NCBI RefSeq assembly: GCF_003010965.1
Contig: NZ_PGGM01000001.1
Location: 434,001-498,000 of the forward strand
Reading direction: 5' to 3'
Length of the DNA: 64,000 bases
DNA from: Phyllobacterium sophorae
GTDB taxonomy: Bacteria; Pseudomonadota; Alphaproteobacteria; Rhizobiales; Rhizobiaceae
The position numbers and the translations under genes are program-made. Under the pieces are notes generated by a model that was not told the DNA's origin, searched no databases, and saw only the letters and a program-made list of their open reading frames with translations. This document shows positions 21,156 through 31,335 of this stretch, one piece after another (the first letter of the stretch is position 1; the number at the start of each line of letters is the position of its first letter).

Positions 21156-22124
21156 TCAAACAGGCGTCTGGCTGGAATATTGCCCGTGAACGCGGAAGCG
21201 CCAGAGATAGGATGGCAGGATCGTTTCGATCGTCTGCGGATGGATACCGAGACCCTCAAGTGTCCGATTTTCTGATTTGGCCGCTTCGGAAACCACATTG
21301 TCGCGCTGCAGGAGAATGACCTGATCCTTGGTCAGAAGCGGCTTTGGCAGGTAGCTGAGTATCGTGCCCTGGATTCTGGCGACCCAGAACGGGATTGGCA
21401 TGAACAGGCGCTTGCGGCCGATAACACGCAGCATAGCTTCGAGGCATTGCTTGAAAGTGAGCACTTCGCCGCCGCCGAGCTCATAAATCTGGCCGCTCTT
21501 CAACGTACCGTCGACGGACCGCGCAAACACTTCGGCAACGTCGCCGACATAGACCGGCTGAAATTTGGTCGTGCCGCCGCCAATCAGCGGCAGAAACGGC
21601 GAAACGCGTGCCATTCCGGCGAATTTGTTGAAGAAATTGTCTTCCGGGCCGAAAACGATCGACGGCCGGATAATGACGGCATCGGGCAGGATGCTGCGCA
21701 CAGCGGCCTCGGCGCGGCCCTTGGTGCTGGCATAGGCCGAACGGGAATGGGGATCAGCGCCGAGGGCCGACATGTGGGTTAAAGGCACACCGGCTGCGCG
21801 GGCTGCTTCGGCGACGGCGCGCGCACCGAAATCATGCACGGTGCCGAATTTCTGTTTGCCGCTCTCGAACAGCAGTCCGACGAGGTTGATGACGTGGTCG
21901 GAACCGGCGACAGCGCGATCCACCGAGTCGCGATAGCGAAGGTTTGCCTGAACGGCCTGGATCTGGCCGACACCGCCCAGCGGCTGCAGATGGAAGGCGA
22001 GATCCGGACGGCGCACGGCAACGCGAACGCGGTAACCGCGCTTGGTCAGCGCACGAACCACATGACGACCAATGAAACCGGAGCCTCCGAAAACGGTGAC
22101 GAGTTTTGGCTTTGTGATTGTCAT
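21156..22124 (-). CDS. Complex I NDUFA9-like NAD(P)-binding SDR
   Basis: The 322-residue protein is an atypical extended SDR close to mitochondrial NDUFA9 and to Rhizobiales proteins annotated as complex I NDUFA9 subunit family. It has the NAD(P)H-binding motif VFGGSGFIGRHVV near residues 11-23, the STKGRAEAAVR stretch in place of the classical YxxxK site, and a C-terminal half ending in a hydrophobic region (PIPFWVARIQGTILSYLP). AGGAGAG lies five bases before the chosen ATG. In alphaproteobacteria such proteins have been proposed as respiratory assembly or quinone-pathway factors; that role here is inference. No other complex I gene is in the window. Confidence 0.82.
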   Translation of the reverse strand: MTITKPKLVTVFGGSGFIGRHVVRALTKRGYRVRVAVRRPDLAFHLQPLGGVGQIQAVQANLRYRDSVDRAVAGSDHVINLVGLLFESGKQKFGTVHDFGARAVAEAARAAGVPLTHMSALGADPHSRSAYASTKGRAEAAVRSILPDAVIIRPSIVFGPEDNFFNKFAGMARVSPFLPLIGGGTTKFQPVYVGDVAEVFARSVDGTLKSGQIYELGGGEVLTFKQCLEAMLRVIGRKRLFMPIPFWVARIQGTILSYLPKPLLTKDQVILLQRDNVVSEAAKSENRTLEGLGIHPQTIETILPSYLWRFRVHGQYSSQTPV

Positions 22125-22251
22125 CGAGCTCTCCTGTGGCATCCATCCGGCATCCGCATGTTCCCATGCTGTTTAATGCCTTTTGCTGCTGGCGCAAAGG
22201 GTTGTCAAAGCCCAAATTTCGCGGCGCGTTGCCGCGCTGCCCGCCATCCGG

Positions 22252-23289
22252 TCAGGCAGACATGCGCAGCTTGATTTCGGCGTTCAGGAGAATGCGCGAA
22301 TTCGCCGGCAGTTCGGTTTTCGAATCCTGGTTTTCGCCAAGTTTGTCGAACAGCAGCTCGATCGCCAGCCGCCCGATCTCGTTGTAGTTTTGTGCGACAG
22401 TCGTTAGCGGAGGGCACATGTAGCGTGACAGCGGCTGGTCATCATGGCCTGCAATCCGGATATCGCAACCCTCTCCCCTGCCGACCTTCAGCCCGGCCTG
22501 GTAAACGGCCGATAAAACGCCATAGGCGAGGCGGTCATTGGCGCAGAGCACGGTCCTGGTGGGGAAGCCGCCTTCCCGCAGTATCTGCACGGTTGCGTCG
22601 AAGGCGAATTTCTCGAATTCCCAGTTGGCATGAGCTTCGGGGACCAGGAAGCGCGGCTCCAGGTTGAGGTCCTCCATGGCCTCACTATAGGCTTCGCGGC
22701 GCTCGAGCGCGTTGCTGTTGACCGGTGTCATGCCAAAATAGCAGGGTTCGTCGCCGGACCGGGTCAGGTAATCGATAATGAGCTTGAAACTTTGCCGGTT
22801 GTTGGTGCCGACGAATGGCGATGTCGCATCAAGCGGTGAATCGACATAGATGACCGGGATCGCCTCGCCAAGCTTGGCGAGTTTTTCATGTAACGATTGT
22901 ACGCCAAGCGGCGCGATGATGGCGCCGGCGATGTTCATGGACTTGAACGTCTCGAGTGCGCGTTCCTCAAGCTCGGGCTTGCCATCGGAACTGAGCACAA
23001 AAGCCAGATACCCGGCCTGTTCGGCAATGCCCTCAATGCGCCGTGTCAGTGCCATGTAGAACGGGTCGGTGGAATTCGGAACGATCAGTCCCAGGATATT
23101 GCTGCGGCGGCGATTGAGGTTGACGGCGAAGATATTCGGGCGGAAGCCAGACTGCTTGACGGCCGCCTCGATGATCTCACGCGTCGTCTTGCGCACCGAA
23201 TTGGGATCGTTGAAATACTTCGATACTGTCGGGCGGGACAGTCCGACAAATACGGAGAAATCCTCCATTGTCTTGATCGGCTTTTTCAC
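22252..23289 (-). CDS. LacI family transcriptional regulator
   Basis: The 345-residue protein has an N-terminal LacI helix-turn-helix (MEDFSVFVGLSRPTVSKYFN, residues 8-27), the hinge region near residue 50-62, and a periplasmic-binding-protein-like sugar-sensing domain (about 63-340). It starts at GTG with AAGGGA about nine bases upstream. LacI regulators usually sit beside the sugar transport genes they control. Here the neighbours are the NDUFA9-like SDR and, divergently, an unknown membrane protein, so the effector and targets cannot be inferred. Confidence 0.92.
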   Translation of the reverse strand: MKKPIKTMEDFSVFVGLSRPTVSKYFNDPNSVRKTTREIIEAAVKQSGFRPNIFAVNLNRRRSNILGLIVPNSTDPFYMALTRRIEGIAEQAGYLAFVLSSDGKPELEERALETFKSMNIAGAIIAPLGVQSLHEKLAKLGEAIPVIYVDSPLDATSPFVGTNNRQSFKLIIDYLTRSGDEPCYFGMTPVNSNALERREAYSEAMEDLNLEPRFLVPEAHANWEFEKFAFDATVQILREGGFPTRTVLCANDRLAYGVLSAVYQAGLKVGRGEGCDIRIAGHDDQPLSRYMCPPLTTVAQNYNEIGRLAIELLFDKLGENQDSKTELPANSRILLNAEIKLRMSA

Positions 23290-23836
23290 CGTTGCATTCC
23301 CTTTACGATCGATTTGCAGTTTTCATTTAACGCCGTGCGACCCCGAATATGCGGGCAAACCAAACTGTCATCATTGCTGAAAAATGTGACGGCGCAATAC
23401 ATCTCCTGATTGACATGTGTCGCCCCCTCTTGGTTGAAAATTTGCAGAGTCCCTCACATGCGTCAAGATTTTAGTTCGTCTGGACAAACTCTATAAGTCA
23501 TTGGTCGTGGACGCGATTTATCCTGCGGAAATACCGTACGTCCTATTGATTAGCAAAATCGGCACGATAGTTCCGGGCCGCCCCATCCGGTCCCGCCAGA
23601 ATCAACGGGCCGTCAATTCTACCCGTTAAGCCATTTCTACGTATTTTGACACAATTTTACACACGTAAACGTGTGCTGGCTTGTGAGGCACCGATGGATA
23701 AACATCGGCCTCGCCACACTCCGCGTGGATTGTTCCGCCATCCGGGAAACAGAACTGCTATCCAAACAAGAATGGCTCAAATAGCATGACCGCGTCCTGA
23801 TTGCCGCCGCCCGGCAACAACGATGAGGAGTGCGCA
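23290..23836 (+). other. Non-coding interval between lacI-type gene and membrane protein
   Basis: These 547 bases separate two divergent genes. I find no convincing coding frame, tRNA or terminator. The part near 23410-23660 is moderately AT-rich and should contain the promoters of both genes, possibly with a LacI-type operator, but I cannot point to a clear palindrome. Confidence 0.4.
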
Positions 23837-24424
23837 ATGGAAGGCGGTATTCCAAACCCCGAAGTTTTCACCCATGTCCGGGTGATCATCGGTATTATTC
23901 TGGGCCTGAGCGTTTCGCGCCTGCTCACCGGCATCGCCCGAATAATCCAGCATCCCCAGCGTAAGAATATCTATGCGGTGCATCTTGGCTGGGTGTTGTT
24001 CACGTTTCTCACGGTCGTGCATTTCTGGTGGTTCGAATTCTATCTTCACGAGCTGGTTCTGTGGAAATTCGAGGTCTATCTCTTCGTCATTTTCTTCGCC
24101 AGTCTGCACTTTCTCGCCTGCGGAATGCTGTTTCCGGACAGTATGGAAGGCTATTCCGGTTATGAAGACTATTTCATGTCGCGAAGAGCCTGGTTCTTCG
24201 GGATCATCATAACGATCTTCGTCATTGATTTCCTCGACACGGCAATGAAGGGCATGGAGCATTTCCGCTCTCTGGGGGCGGAGTATCCCTCGCGCAACCT
24301 GTTCCTGATCGCGCTTTGCGGGTTGGGCATCTATGTTCGCCGGCCAAGGACACAGCTTGTGCTCGTTGCCCTCGCGCTGGTCACACAGATTGCATTCATA
24401 CTGATCCAGTTCGACACGATCTGA
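23837..24424 (+). CDS. Six-helix membrane protein of unknown function
   Basis: The 195-residue protein has six hydrophobic segments (about residues 10-35, 48-70, 73-95, 115-135, 148-165 and 170-192) with short loops, so it is an inner-membrane protein. The start is an ATG after GAGGAG at good spacing. Notable residues are the aromatic run HFWWFEFYLHE in the second segment and a conserved-looking GMLFPD loop. I do not recognise a named family; it resembles uncharacterised Rhizobiales membrane proteins. It stands alone between the LacI-type regulator (divergent) and rpsA (convergent). Confidence 0.7.
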   Translation: MEGGIPNPEVFTHVRVIIGIILGLSVSRLLTGIARIIQHPQRKNIYAVHLGWVLFTFLTVVHFWWFEFYLHELVLWKFEVYLFVIFFASLHFLACGMLFPDSMEGYSGYEDYFMSRRAWFFGIIITIFVIDFLDTAMKGMEHFRSLGAEYPSRNLFLIALCGLGIYVRRPRTQLVLVALALVTQIAFILIQFDTI

Positions 24425-24470
24425 GCGACCCTCGATAGCTGCTGTAAATCGTCAAAAGTCCCTAAAGAAA

Positions 24471-24498
24471 AAACCCGCCGGTTTGCACCGGCGGGTTT
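24471..24498 (-). terminator. Rho-independent terminator of rpsA
   Basis: A perfect 12-base-pair stem (AAACCCGCCGGT / ACCGGCGGGTTT) with a TTGC loop lies 25 bases beyond the rpsA stop. On the minus strand it runs into TTTTTTCTTT. It probably also blocks readthrough from the convergent membrane-protein gene. Confidence 0.88.
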
Positions 24499-24523
24499 CA
24501 GGTATTCGAAGGCCGGAAAGAAC

Positions 24524-26224
24524 TTAGTTCTTTTCCTGCTTCTTCAGAGCGGCACCCAGGATGTCGCCGAGCGAAGCGCCGCTGTCGGTCGAACCGTACT
24601 GGGCAACAGCTTCCTTCTCTTCGGCGATTTCCAGCGCCTTGATCGAGACCTGCAGCTTGCGGGTCTTCTTGTCGAAGGCGATGACGCGGGCGTCCACCTT
24701 CTGACCGACCGTGAAGCGCTCCGGACGCTGTTCGTCGCGATCGCGTGACAGGTCAGCACGGCGGATGAAGGTGTCGAGGTCGTGATCGACCAGACGCACT
24801 TCGAGGCCGCCATCGGTGATTGCCGTGACTTCAACGGTCACAACGGCGTTCTTGCGCAGTTCACCAGAAGTTGCGGCTTCACCGACCTTGTCGCCGGTCA
24901 GCTGCTTGATGCCGAGCGAGATGCGTTCCTTCTCGACGTCAACATCGAGAACCTGCGCCTTCACGACGTCACCCTTGTTGTACTCTTCGATGACCTGTTC
25001 GCCTGGACGGTTCCAGTCGAGGTCGGAGAGGTGAACCATGCCGTCCACATCGCCATCGAGACCAATGAACAGGCCGAATTCGGTCTTGTTCTTGACTTCG
25101 CCTTCGACGATCGTGCCGACAGGGAACTTGTCTGCGAAGGTCGTCCATGGGTTGTCGAGCGTCTGCTTGAGACCGAGGGAGATACGGCGCTTGACCGGAT
25201 CCACTTCGAGAACAACGACTTCGACTTCCTGCGTGGTCGAGAGCAGCTTGCCGGGATGCACGTTCTTCTTTGTCCAGGACATTTCGGAAACGTGGATCAG
25301 GCCTTCGATGCCTGGCTCGATCTCGACGAATGCACCATAGTCGGTGATGTTCGTGACGGTACCGCTGATCTTTTTGCCGATCGGGTACTTCGCACCGATA
25401 CCATCCCACGGATCGCTTTCGAGCTGCTTCATGCCGAGCGAAATACGATGTGTTTCCTGGTTGATGCGGATGATCTGAACCTTGACCGTCTGGCCAATGG
25501 ACAGGATTTCCGACGGATGGTTGACGCGGCGCCATGCCATGTCGGTCACGTGCAGAAGACCATCGATGCCGCCGAGATCAACGAACGCACCGTAATCGGT
25601 GATGTTCTTGACGACGCCTTCAACGACCTGACCCTCTTCGAGGTTCTGGACGATTTCAGAGCGCTGTTCAGCACGGCTCTCTTCAAGAACGGTACGGCGC
25701 GAGACAACGATGTTGCCGCGACGCTTGTCCATCTTGAGGATTTCGAAAGGCTGCGGGTTGTGCATCAGCGGGGTTACGTCGCGGATCGGACGGATGTCGA
25801 CCTGCGAACGCGGCAGGAAGGCTACGGCGCCGTCGAGATCGACGGTGAAGCCACCCTTGACCTGATTGAAGATGACACCATCGACGCGTTCGCCGCGGTT
25901 GAACTTCTCTTCAAGACGGACCCAGCTCTCTTCGCGGCGCGCTTTTTCACGTGACAGAACGGCTTCGCCGAGGGCGTTTTCGATGCGCTCGACATAGACT
26001 TCAACGAGATCGCCCGGCTTGAGCGAACCGTCCTTGGCTTTCGCGCCGAATTCCTTCAGCGGAACGCGGCCTTCAACCTTGAGGCCGGCGTCGATGATCG
26101 CCATGTCTTTTTCGATGGCGACGATACGGCCCTTGACGACATAACCTTCAGCAAGGTCATTGGTGGCGAAGGACTCGGCGAGAAGAGCTTCAAAATCTTC
26201 GCGCGTTGGATTGGCTTGAGACAT
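24524..26224 (-). CDS. rpsA: 30S ribosomal protein S1
   Basis: The 566-residue protein consists of six S1 RNA-binding domains; the later ones repeat the pattern ITDYGAFVxLxxGxxGLxH. The first two bind the ribosome and the rest bind mRNA leaders during initiation. The start MSQANPTREDFE has AGGAG about six bases upstream; 35 extra upstream codons are rejected. The length equals that remembered for Brucella S1. It follows the CMP-kinase gene by 137 bases on the same strand, the conserved cmk-rpsA order, and ends at a strong terminator. Confidence 0.97.
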   Translation of the reverse strand: MSQANPTREDFEALLAESFATNDLAEGYVVKGRIVAIEKDMAIIDAGLKVEGRVPLKEFGAKAKDGSLKPGDLVEVYVERIENALGEAVLSREKARREESWVRLEEKFNRGERVDGVIFNQVKGGFTVDLDGAVAFLPRSQVDIRPIRDVTPLMHNPQPFEILKMDKRRGNIVVSRRTVLEESRAEQRSEIVQNLEEGQVVEGVVKNITDYGAFVDLGGIDGLLHVTDMAWRRVNHPSEILSIGQTVKVQIIRINQETHRISLGMKQLESDPWDGIGAKYPIGKKISGTVTNITDYGAFVEIEPGIEGLIHVSEMSWTKKNVHPGKLLSTTQEVEVVVLEVDPVKRRISLGLKQTLDNPWTTFADKFPVGTIVEGEVKNKTEFGLFIGLDGDVDGMVHLSDLDWNRPGEQVIEEYNKGDVVKAQVLDVDVEKERISLGIKQLTGDKVGEAATSGELRKNAVVTVEVTAITDGGLEVRLVDHDLDTFIRRADLSRDRDEQRPERFTVGQKVDARVIAFDKKTRKLQVSIKALEIAEEKEAVAQYGSTDSGASLGDILGAALKKQEKN

Positions 26225-26361
26225 ACATACTCCTGGCGTGTCCGGATAGGGCATCGGACACAGCACCGGTGGTTCGTGTTTCGGATCATCTGCATGCCAA
26301 CCCGCCCTTTGAAGGGCAATCCGGTGCATGGGCTGGCGGCAAATGTTTATTGCTTGCTAGT

Positions 26362-27336
26362 CTAATGCGTGTTCTTGGCCAATGCCTGGTCAATCAGGGT
26401 TTTGGCATTAAGAAACGCGGTCTCTATATCCATTTCCGTCGTATCTAGCAAGTGCGCGTCGGCGGCGGGCTTCAGGGGCGAGTCCGTGCGGCCCATGTCG
26501 CGGGCGTCGCGACGGGTCAGATCCTGCAGAATCTCTTCATAATTGGCGCCGCCGCCATTGGACTTGATCTCTTCGTAGCGCCGCCTGGCGCGGGCCTCGG
26601 GCGAGGCAGTAATATAGAGCTTCACCGGCGCATCGGGACAGACGACGGTTCCGATGTCGCGGCCATCGAGTACGGCGCCGGGCGGGCGCGTGGCAAATCC
26701 CTGCTGCGCGGCGACCAGTGCGCGGCGCACCGCCGGCATGACTGCAACCCTCGAAGCCGCCTCACCGACATCATGGGCGGAAAGCACCGTCCGGTCGAGT
26801 TTGGACAGGTCGACGGACCGCGCCGCCTTCTCGGCGAGAAATTCATCGTCGAGCGGCATGTTCTGGTCCATCAGCGCCTTGGCGACAGCGCGGTAGGTCA
26901 GCCCGGTATCAAGATGATGATAACCGTAGGCTTCCGCAATGCGGCGGGCGAGTGTGCCCTTGCCGGAGGCCGCAGGACCATCGATGGCAATGGTAAAGTG
27001 GGTCTGCGGCGTCGGTTGATCCTTCTCGTCCCGGTCGAAGAGCCACTGTCCGAGCGCGAACAGAAGATAGGCAGCGGCCAGGACCAATGTGATGACCGGC
27101 GTGATGCCAATGCTGACGAAGGCGAAGCCGCCGAGTGTCGTGAGGATCGATTCCAGCCAGCCGGGCAGGACAGTGGCAAGGTTTTGCAGCAGAGAATCGA
27201 TGGCAAAAATCAGCACGAACTGGAAGACGAACAGCCAGAACAGCAGTGCAAACAGACCGAAGCGGACTCTGAGCCCAAAACGTTCGATCGCATAGGGAAC
27301 GGCAACGACGACAAACGATGTCAGCAGAAAAAACAT
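26362..27336 (-). CDS. cmk: Cytidylate kinase with an N-terminal membrane domain
   Basis: The 324-residue product has a normal CMP kinase at about residues 114-324. The P-loop GPAASGKG is at 120-127, followed by [10 protein letters not shown], the DGRDIGTVV motif and the Arg-rich lid RARRRYEEI. The kinase phosphorylates CMP and dCMP. Residues 1-113 are unusual: three or four strongly hydrophobic segments, then a short charged linker [11 protein letters not shown]. No ATG, GTG or TTG exists in frame between codon 84 (TTG, inside a membrane segment) and the P-loop, so a kinase-only start is not available. The first ATG has AGGGA upstream and lies six bases after the preceding small membrane gene. 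In Brucella and most relatives that I recall, cmk starts just before the P-loop. Confidence 0.9.
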   Translation of the reverse strand: MFFLLTSFVVVAVPYAIERFGLRVRFGLFALLFWLFVFQFVLIFAIDSLLQNLATVLPGWLESILTTLGGFAFVSIGITPVITLVLAAAYLLFALGQWLFDRDEKDQPTPQTHFTIAIDGPAASGKGTLARRIAEAYGYHHLDTGLTYRAVAKALMDQNMPLDDEFLAEKAARSVDLSKLDRTVLSAHDVGEAASRVAVMPAVRRALVAAQQGFATRPPGAVLDGRDIGTVVCPDAPVKLYITASPEARARRRYEEIKSNGGGANYEEILQDLTRRDARDMGRTDSPLKPAADAHLLDTTEMDIETAFLNAKTLIDQALAKNTH

Positions 27337-27342
27337 CAGTCC

Positions 27343-27705
27343 CTAGCCCTCTCGCTCATGAACCCTGGCCCTCTTGCCCATGATAAAGCCTATGCCGTAC
27401 CCGGCAATCGACCCGAACGCCGGCGGCAGCAGCAGAAACTGATAGGGCATCCATGCGCTGGTGCCCACCGCCTCTGCATTCAGTGCACCGGATTTTGCGC
27501 TTTCAGAGACGTTCCACGCATAGAGGAAGATCAGCAGCAAAGGAAGCAGCACCCGCATGATCGTGCTGGTTTTGCCCGGCCATGGCCGTGGTGCCTTGCT
27601 GGCGATGGTTCCCGTATAGGCGCTCCGTCCTGCCCAGACGATGAATGGCACGCTGGACATCGTATACAGGAAATACACGGTGAGAACCGGAACCAGCGCG
27701 CTCAT
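27343..27705 (-). CDS. Small membrane protein between aroA and cmk
   Basis: The 120-residue product has three hydrophobic segments (about residues 1-25, 50-63 and 87-108) and a basic C-terminus (GKRARVHEREG), so it is probably an inner-membrane protein with that tail in the cytoplasm. I do not recognise a family. It starts nine bases after the aroA stop and ends six bases before the membrane-kinase fusion, so the three genes are almost certainly one operon. Its position beside another newly added membrane segment suggests the two membrane parts may belong together; that is inference only. Confidence 0.7.
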   Translation of the reverse strand: MSALVPVLTVYFLYTMSSVPFIVWAGRSAYTGTIASKAPRPWPGKTSTIMRVLLPLLLIFLYAWNVSESAKSGALNAEAVGTSAWMPYQFLLLPPAFGSIAGYGIGFIMGKRARVHEREG

Positions 27706-27714
27706 GATATGCTA

Positions 27715-29142
<1,428 letters not shown>

Positions 29143-29170
29143 TCATCTTGCAATTGCAAGCTTTTTCGCT

Positions 29171-29199
29171 TTGACAAATGCGCTGAATTGCGTTTATGG
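29171..29199 (+). promoter_or_regulatory. Sigma-70-type promoter for the FYDLN gene
   Basis: TTGACA at 29171-29176 and TTATGG at 29194-29199 are separated by 17 bases, about 100 bases before the GTG start of the FYDLN-domain gene. The -35 element is perfect and the -10 element weak. The aroA promoter must lie in the same interval on the other strand. Confidence 0.5.
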
Positions 29200-29298
29200 G
29201 ACCTCAAATCCATTTGATGAGTACTTGCATAAACGGCTGGTCGATGAGAGACCTGAATGTTAGCCGAATGCAGGCGCAGCCAAAAGACGAGGCAAAAC

Positions 29299-29685
29299 GT
29301 GGCAAATCCAAAACTTGGCACCAAGCGAGTTGACCCGGAAACCGGGCAGAAATTCTACGATCTGAACCGCGATCCGATCGTTTCACCCTATACGGGCAAG
29401 AGCTATCCGCTCAGCTACTTCGATTCGACTGCCGGCTCGGCGCGCGAAGAAGAGGAAGAGGTCGAGACCGAAGAGCTGGACGTTGCTCTGGAGAAGCCCG
29501 AATTCGTCGCACTTGAGGATGCCGATGGCGACGTCGACAGCGACGTGCCGGATATTGGTGACGATGATGTCGAGGTCGATGACGCCGACGACGATGACAC
29601 CTTCCTCGCCACTGACGAAGAAGACGAAGACGACGACGTCACCGACATTCTCGGCGGCGGTATCGGCGACGACGACGAGAATTGA
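29299..29685 (+). CDS. FYDLN acid-domain protein (TIGR02300)
   Basis: The 128-residue protein starts at GTG (MANPKLGTKRVDPETGQKFYDLN). It has the FYDLN motif at residues 19-23 and a second short motif PIVSPYTGKSYP. The last 80 residues are extremely acidic (long runs of Asp and Glu) and end DDDEN. This matches the alphaproteobacterial TIGR02300 family, whose members are about 110-140 residues and have no established function. The neighbours are aroA (divergent) and tRNA-Ala, a position I believe is conserved in Rhizobiales. The acidic tail could bind metals or basic proteins; no experiment is implied. Confidence 0.9.
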   Translation: MANPKLGTKRVDPETGQKFYDLNRDPIVSPYTGKSYPLSYFDSTAGSAREEEEEVETEELDVALEKPEFVALEDADGDVDSDVPDIGDDDVEVDDADDDDTFLATDEEDEDDDVTDILGGGIGDDDEN

Positions 29686-29878
29686 GCCTGAACGGCGCGT
29701 GGTCCCCGGATCGTGCGCCGAATAATCCTGTTCGCTGAAAATAACCCGCGAACGGGACTTGATCTTCACGGCGGCGGGAGATATGTACCCGCCAACTTCG
29801 GATAAGCGGGGCAAGGTTCCAGACCTTGCCGCACAGTTTGCCGGTTTACCCGGTCCGGCCATTTCGGCCGATTGGAAT

Positions 29879-29954
<76 letters not shown>

Positions 29955-30005
29955 ACCTACAAAAATCAATCGCCTGGAAAAGAAAAATCCGTGTCTCGGC
30001 CGGGT

Positions 30006-30332
30006 TCACACCTTATACCGTTCATGCCGCTCAAACCCCAAAGGCCGGGCAGTACCTGTTGCCTTGTATAGGCCATTCCCTTCATGGTCGCTTCCAATGA
30101 GCACCCGAAGCGATTTTCCGTCATCTATGCTGTCGATGACGTCATCGATCGCCAGTTTGATCGCTCTCAGCGTCTTTTTGACGTTGCGCCGAAAGTCGGG
30201 CTGGCTCCTGTCGCGCGCGTAGAGATCGATTGTGACGCTATCGTCTGACACGCCAATATCGCGGATGAGGACCACGGTTTCCAAAGTTGCGTCCGCGGCG
30301 AAGGCAGTCCAGGGGTTTTCATCGAGTTGCAT
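30006..30332 (-). CDS. Hypothetical protein, 108 residues
   Basis: The start codon is preceded by a near-ideal AGGAAGGAGG, so translation is likely. The protein is soluble and acidic, without membrane segments or a signal peptide. A central stretch (RNVKKTLRAIKLAIDDVIDSID) looks helical, flanked by strands such as ETVVLIRDIGVSDDSVTIDLY. I do not recognise the family. It converges with tRNA-Ala, 51 bases away, and the NIPSNAP gene ends 132 bases upstream on the same strand. Confidence 0.65.
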   Translation of the reverse strand: MQLDENPWTAFAADATLETVVLIRDIGVSDDSVTIDLYARDRSQPDFRRNVKKTLRAIKLAIDDVIDSIDDGKSLRVLIGSDHEGNGLYKATGTARPLGFERHERYKV

Positions 30333-30464
30333 GGCCGTTCCTCCTTCCTGAAAAGCTACTCCCGGGAAGAACGAGCCGCAACTGGGCTATGCGGCCGCCC
30401 TCGCGCAGGAACCCGGGATCGAAGTATCGCATCAAGCGGACGTGTGGACAGAACAGGACGTCTC

Positions 30465-31235
30465 CTACCTCAACAACGATCTCGCTGTCGGCGCCAACCG
30501 CGCAATGACCGGCGGGGCGACGAGATAGTGCGAAAGCTGCTCCTTGGCGGAGAGCCAAGCGGAATTGCCGGCGAGGGCGCTGGTGAAATCGGCATGGGCG
30601 GCGGCGTTGTCGAATCGCGAGAAGACAACAACGACATTCTCTCCGAGGCGAACAGGCAGGCGCGGGAAGGTGTTTTCACCATGCTCGGAGGCGAAGAGGC
30701 CGATGCGGTCCTCGCCCGCTGCCTGAAGAACCGGCCACAGCGTTTCGCCATAAAAGGCCAGGAAGCCCGCTTCGGCGGCCAACGCGAGCTTGTAGGTCAC
30801 CGCCTGGAAGATCGCGGGCGACTGATGGTTGGCGTTGCGGCCCGGCCGTTCGGCCGGAAGCATGAAGCCGTCCGCCTCTTCCGCTGGATGCAGCAGCAGG
30901 ACATCGTCCGAATCGATCATCGTGGCGTTGGCGGTATTTCGGTGCACGCCCCAGACTGGGCCGTCATAGAAGGCGGTCAGCGCGGCGCGGCGGGCATGCA
31001 TGTCATCGAACCCGCGCAACCAGACAAAGGCGTCAGGATCGTCCATATCGCGGAACTGGCCGATGATCTTCATGCCGCAGGATTCCTGGCCTTCCAGAAA
31101 ATACGCGTCGAACACCGCGATCAGACCGTCACGGCGCCCGGGGTGCAGCGTGTAACGGCGCAATTCCGCAATCGGGCTGTAGCGGCGGGTTTCGCTGGCT
31201 GGCGCAATGCCGGTCTGCGGGGCGGTTACATGCAT
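30465..31235 (-). CDS. NIPSNAP family protein
   Basis: The 256-residue soluble protein contains the NIPSNAP/dimeric alpha-beta barrel fold: ELRRYTLHPGRRDGLIAVFD near residue 24-43, GQFRDMDDPDAFVWLRGF at about 60-77, and a second half with similar strands (VVVFSRFDNAAAHADF). Three in-frame ATGs lie close together; I choose the last because GGAGG is five bases before it. NIPSNAP-like proteins often sit beside oxidoreductases or redox regulators, but their chemistry is unclear. It is divergent from a TetR-type gene across a 100-base interval holding a direct repeat, so TetR control is likely. Confidence 0.82.
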   Translation of the reverse strand: MHVTAPQTGIAPASETRRYSPIAELRRYTLHPGRRDGLIAVFDAYFLEGQESCGMKIIGQFRDMDDPDAFVWLRGFDDMHARRAALTAFYDGPVWGVHRNTANATMIDSDDVLLLHPAEEADGFMLPAERPGRNANHQSPAIFQAVTYKLALAAEAGFLAFYGETLWPVLQAAGEDRIGLFASEHGENTFPRLPVRLGENVVVVFSRFDNAAAHADFTSALAGNSAWLSAKEQLSHYLVAPPVIARLAPTARSLLR

Positions 31236-31260
31236 CATATCCTCCATATGAAAAACAAAC

Positions 31261-31299
31261 GGGTCGTCCTGTTTTAAATAAGACCGGTTGTCCTGTTTT
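31261..31299. promoter_or_regulatory. Direct repeats, candidate TetR operator
   Basis: Two 15-base copies, GGGTCGTCCTGTTTT (31261-31275) and CGGTTGTCCTGTTTT (31285-31299), differ at two positions and start 24 bases apart, between the divergent NIPSNAP and TetR-type genes. The ACCGGT core next to the second copy adds local dyad symmetry. This is a likely site for the adjacent repressor. Confidence 0.45.
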
Positions 31300-31335
31300 G
31301 TCAATTTGATATTCTGTGGCGAGGCGAGGTGAACG

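Noticed and set aside
24782-25954. Plus-strand frame of 390 codons within rpsA
   Set aside because: It lies wholly inside the reverse of rpsA, whose repeated S1 domains create long antisense frames.
30327-31277. Plus-strand frame of 316 codons opposite the NIPSNAP gene
   Set aside because: The minus-strand frame has the NIPSNAP motifs and a good Shine-Dalgarno site; the plus-strand frame has neither.
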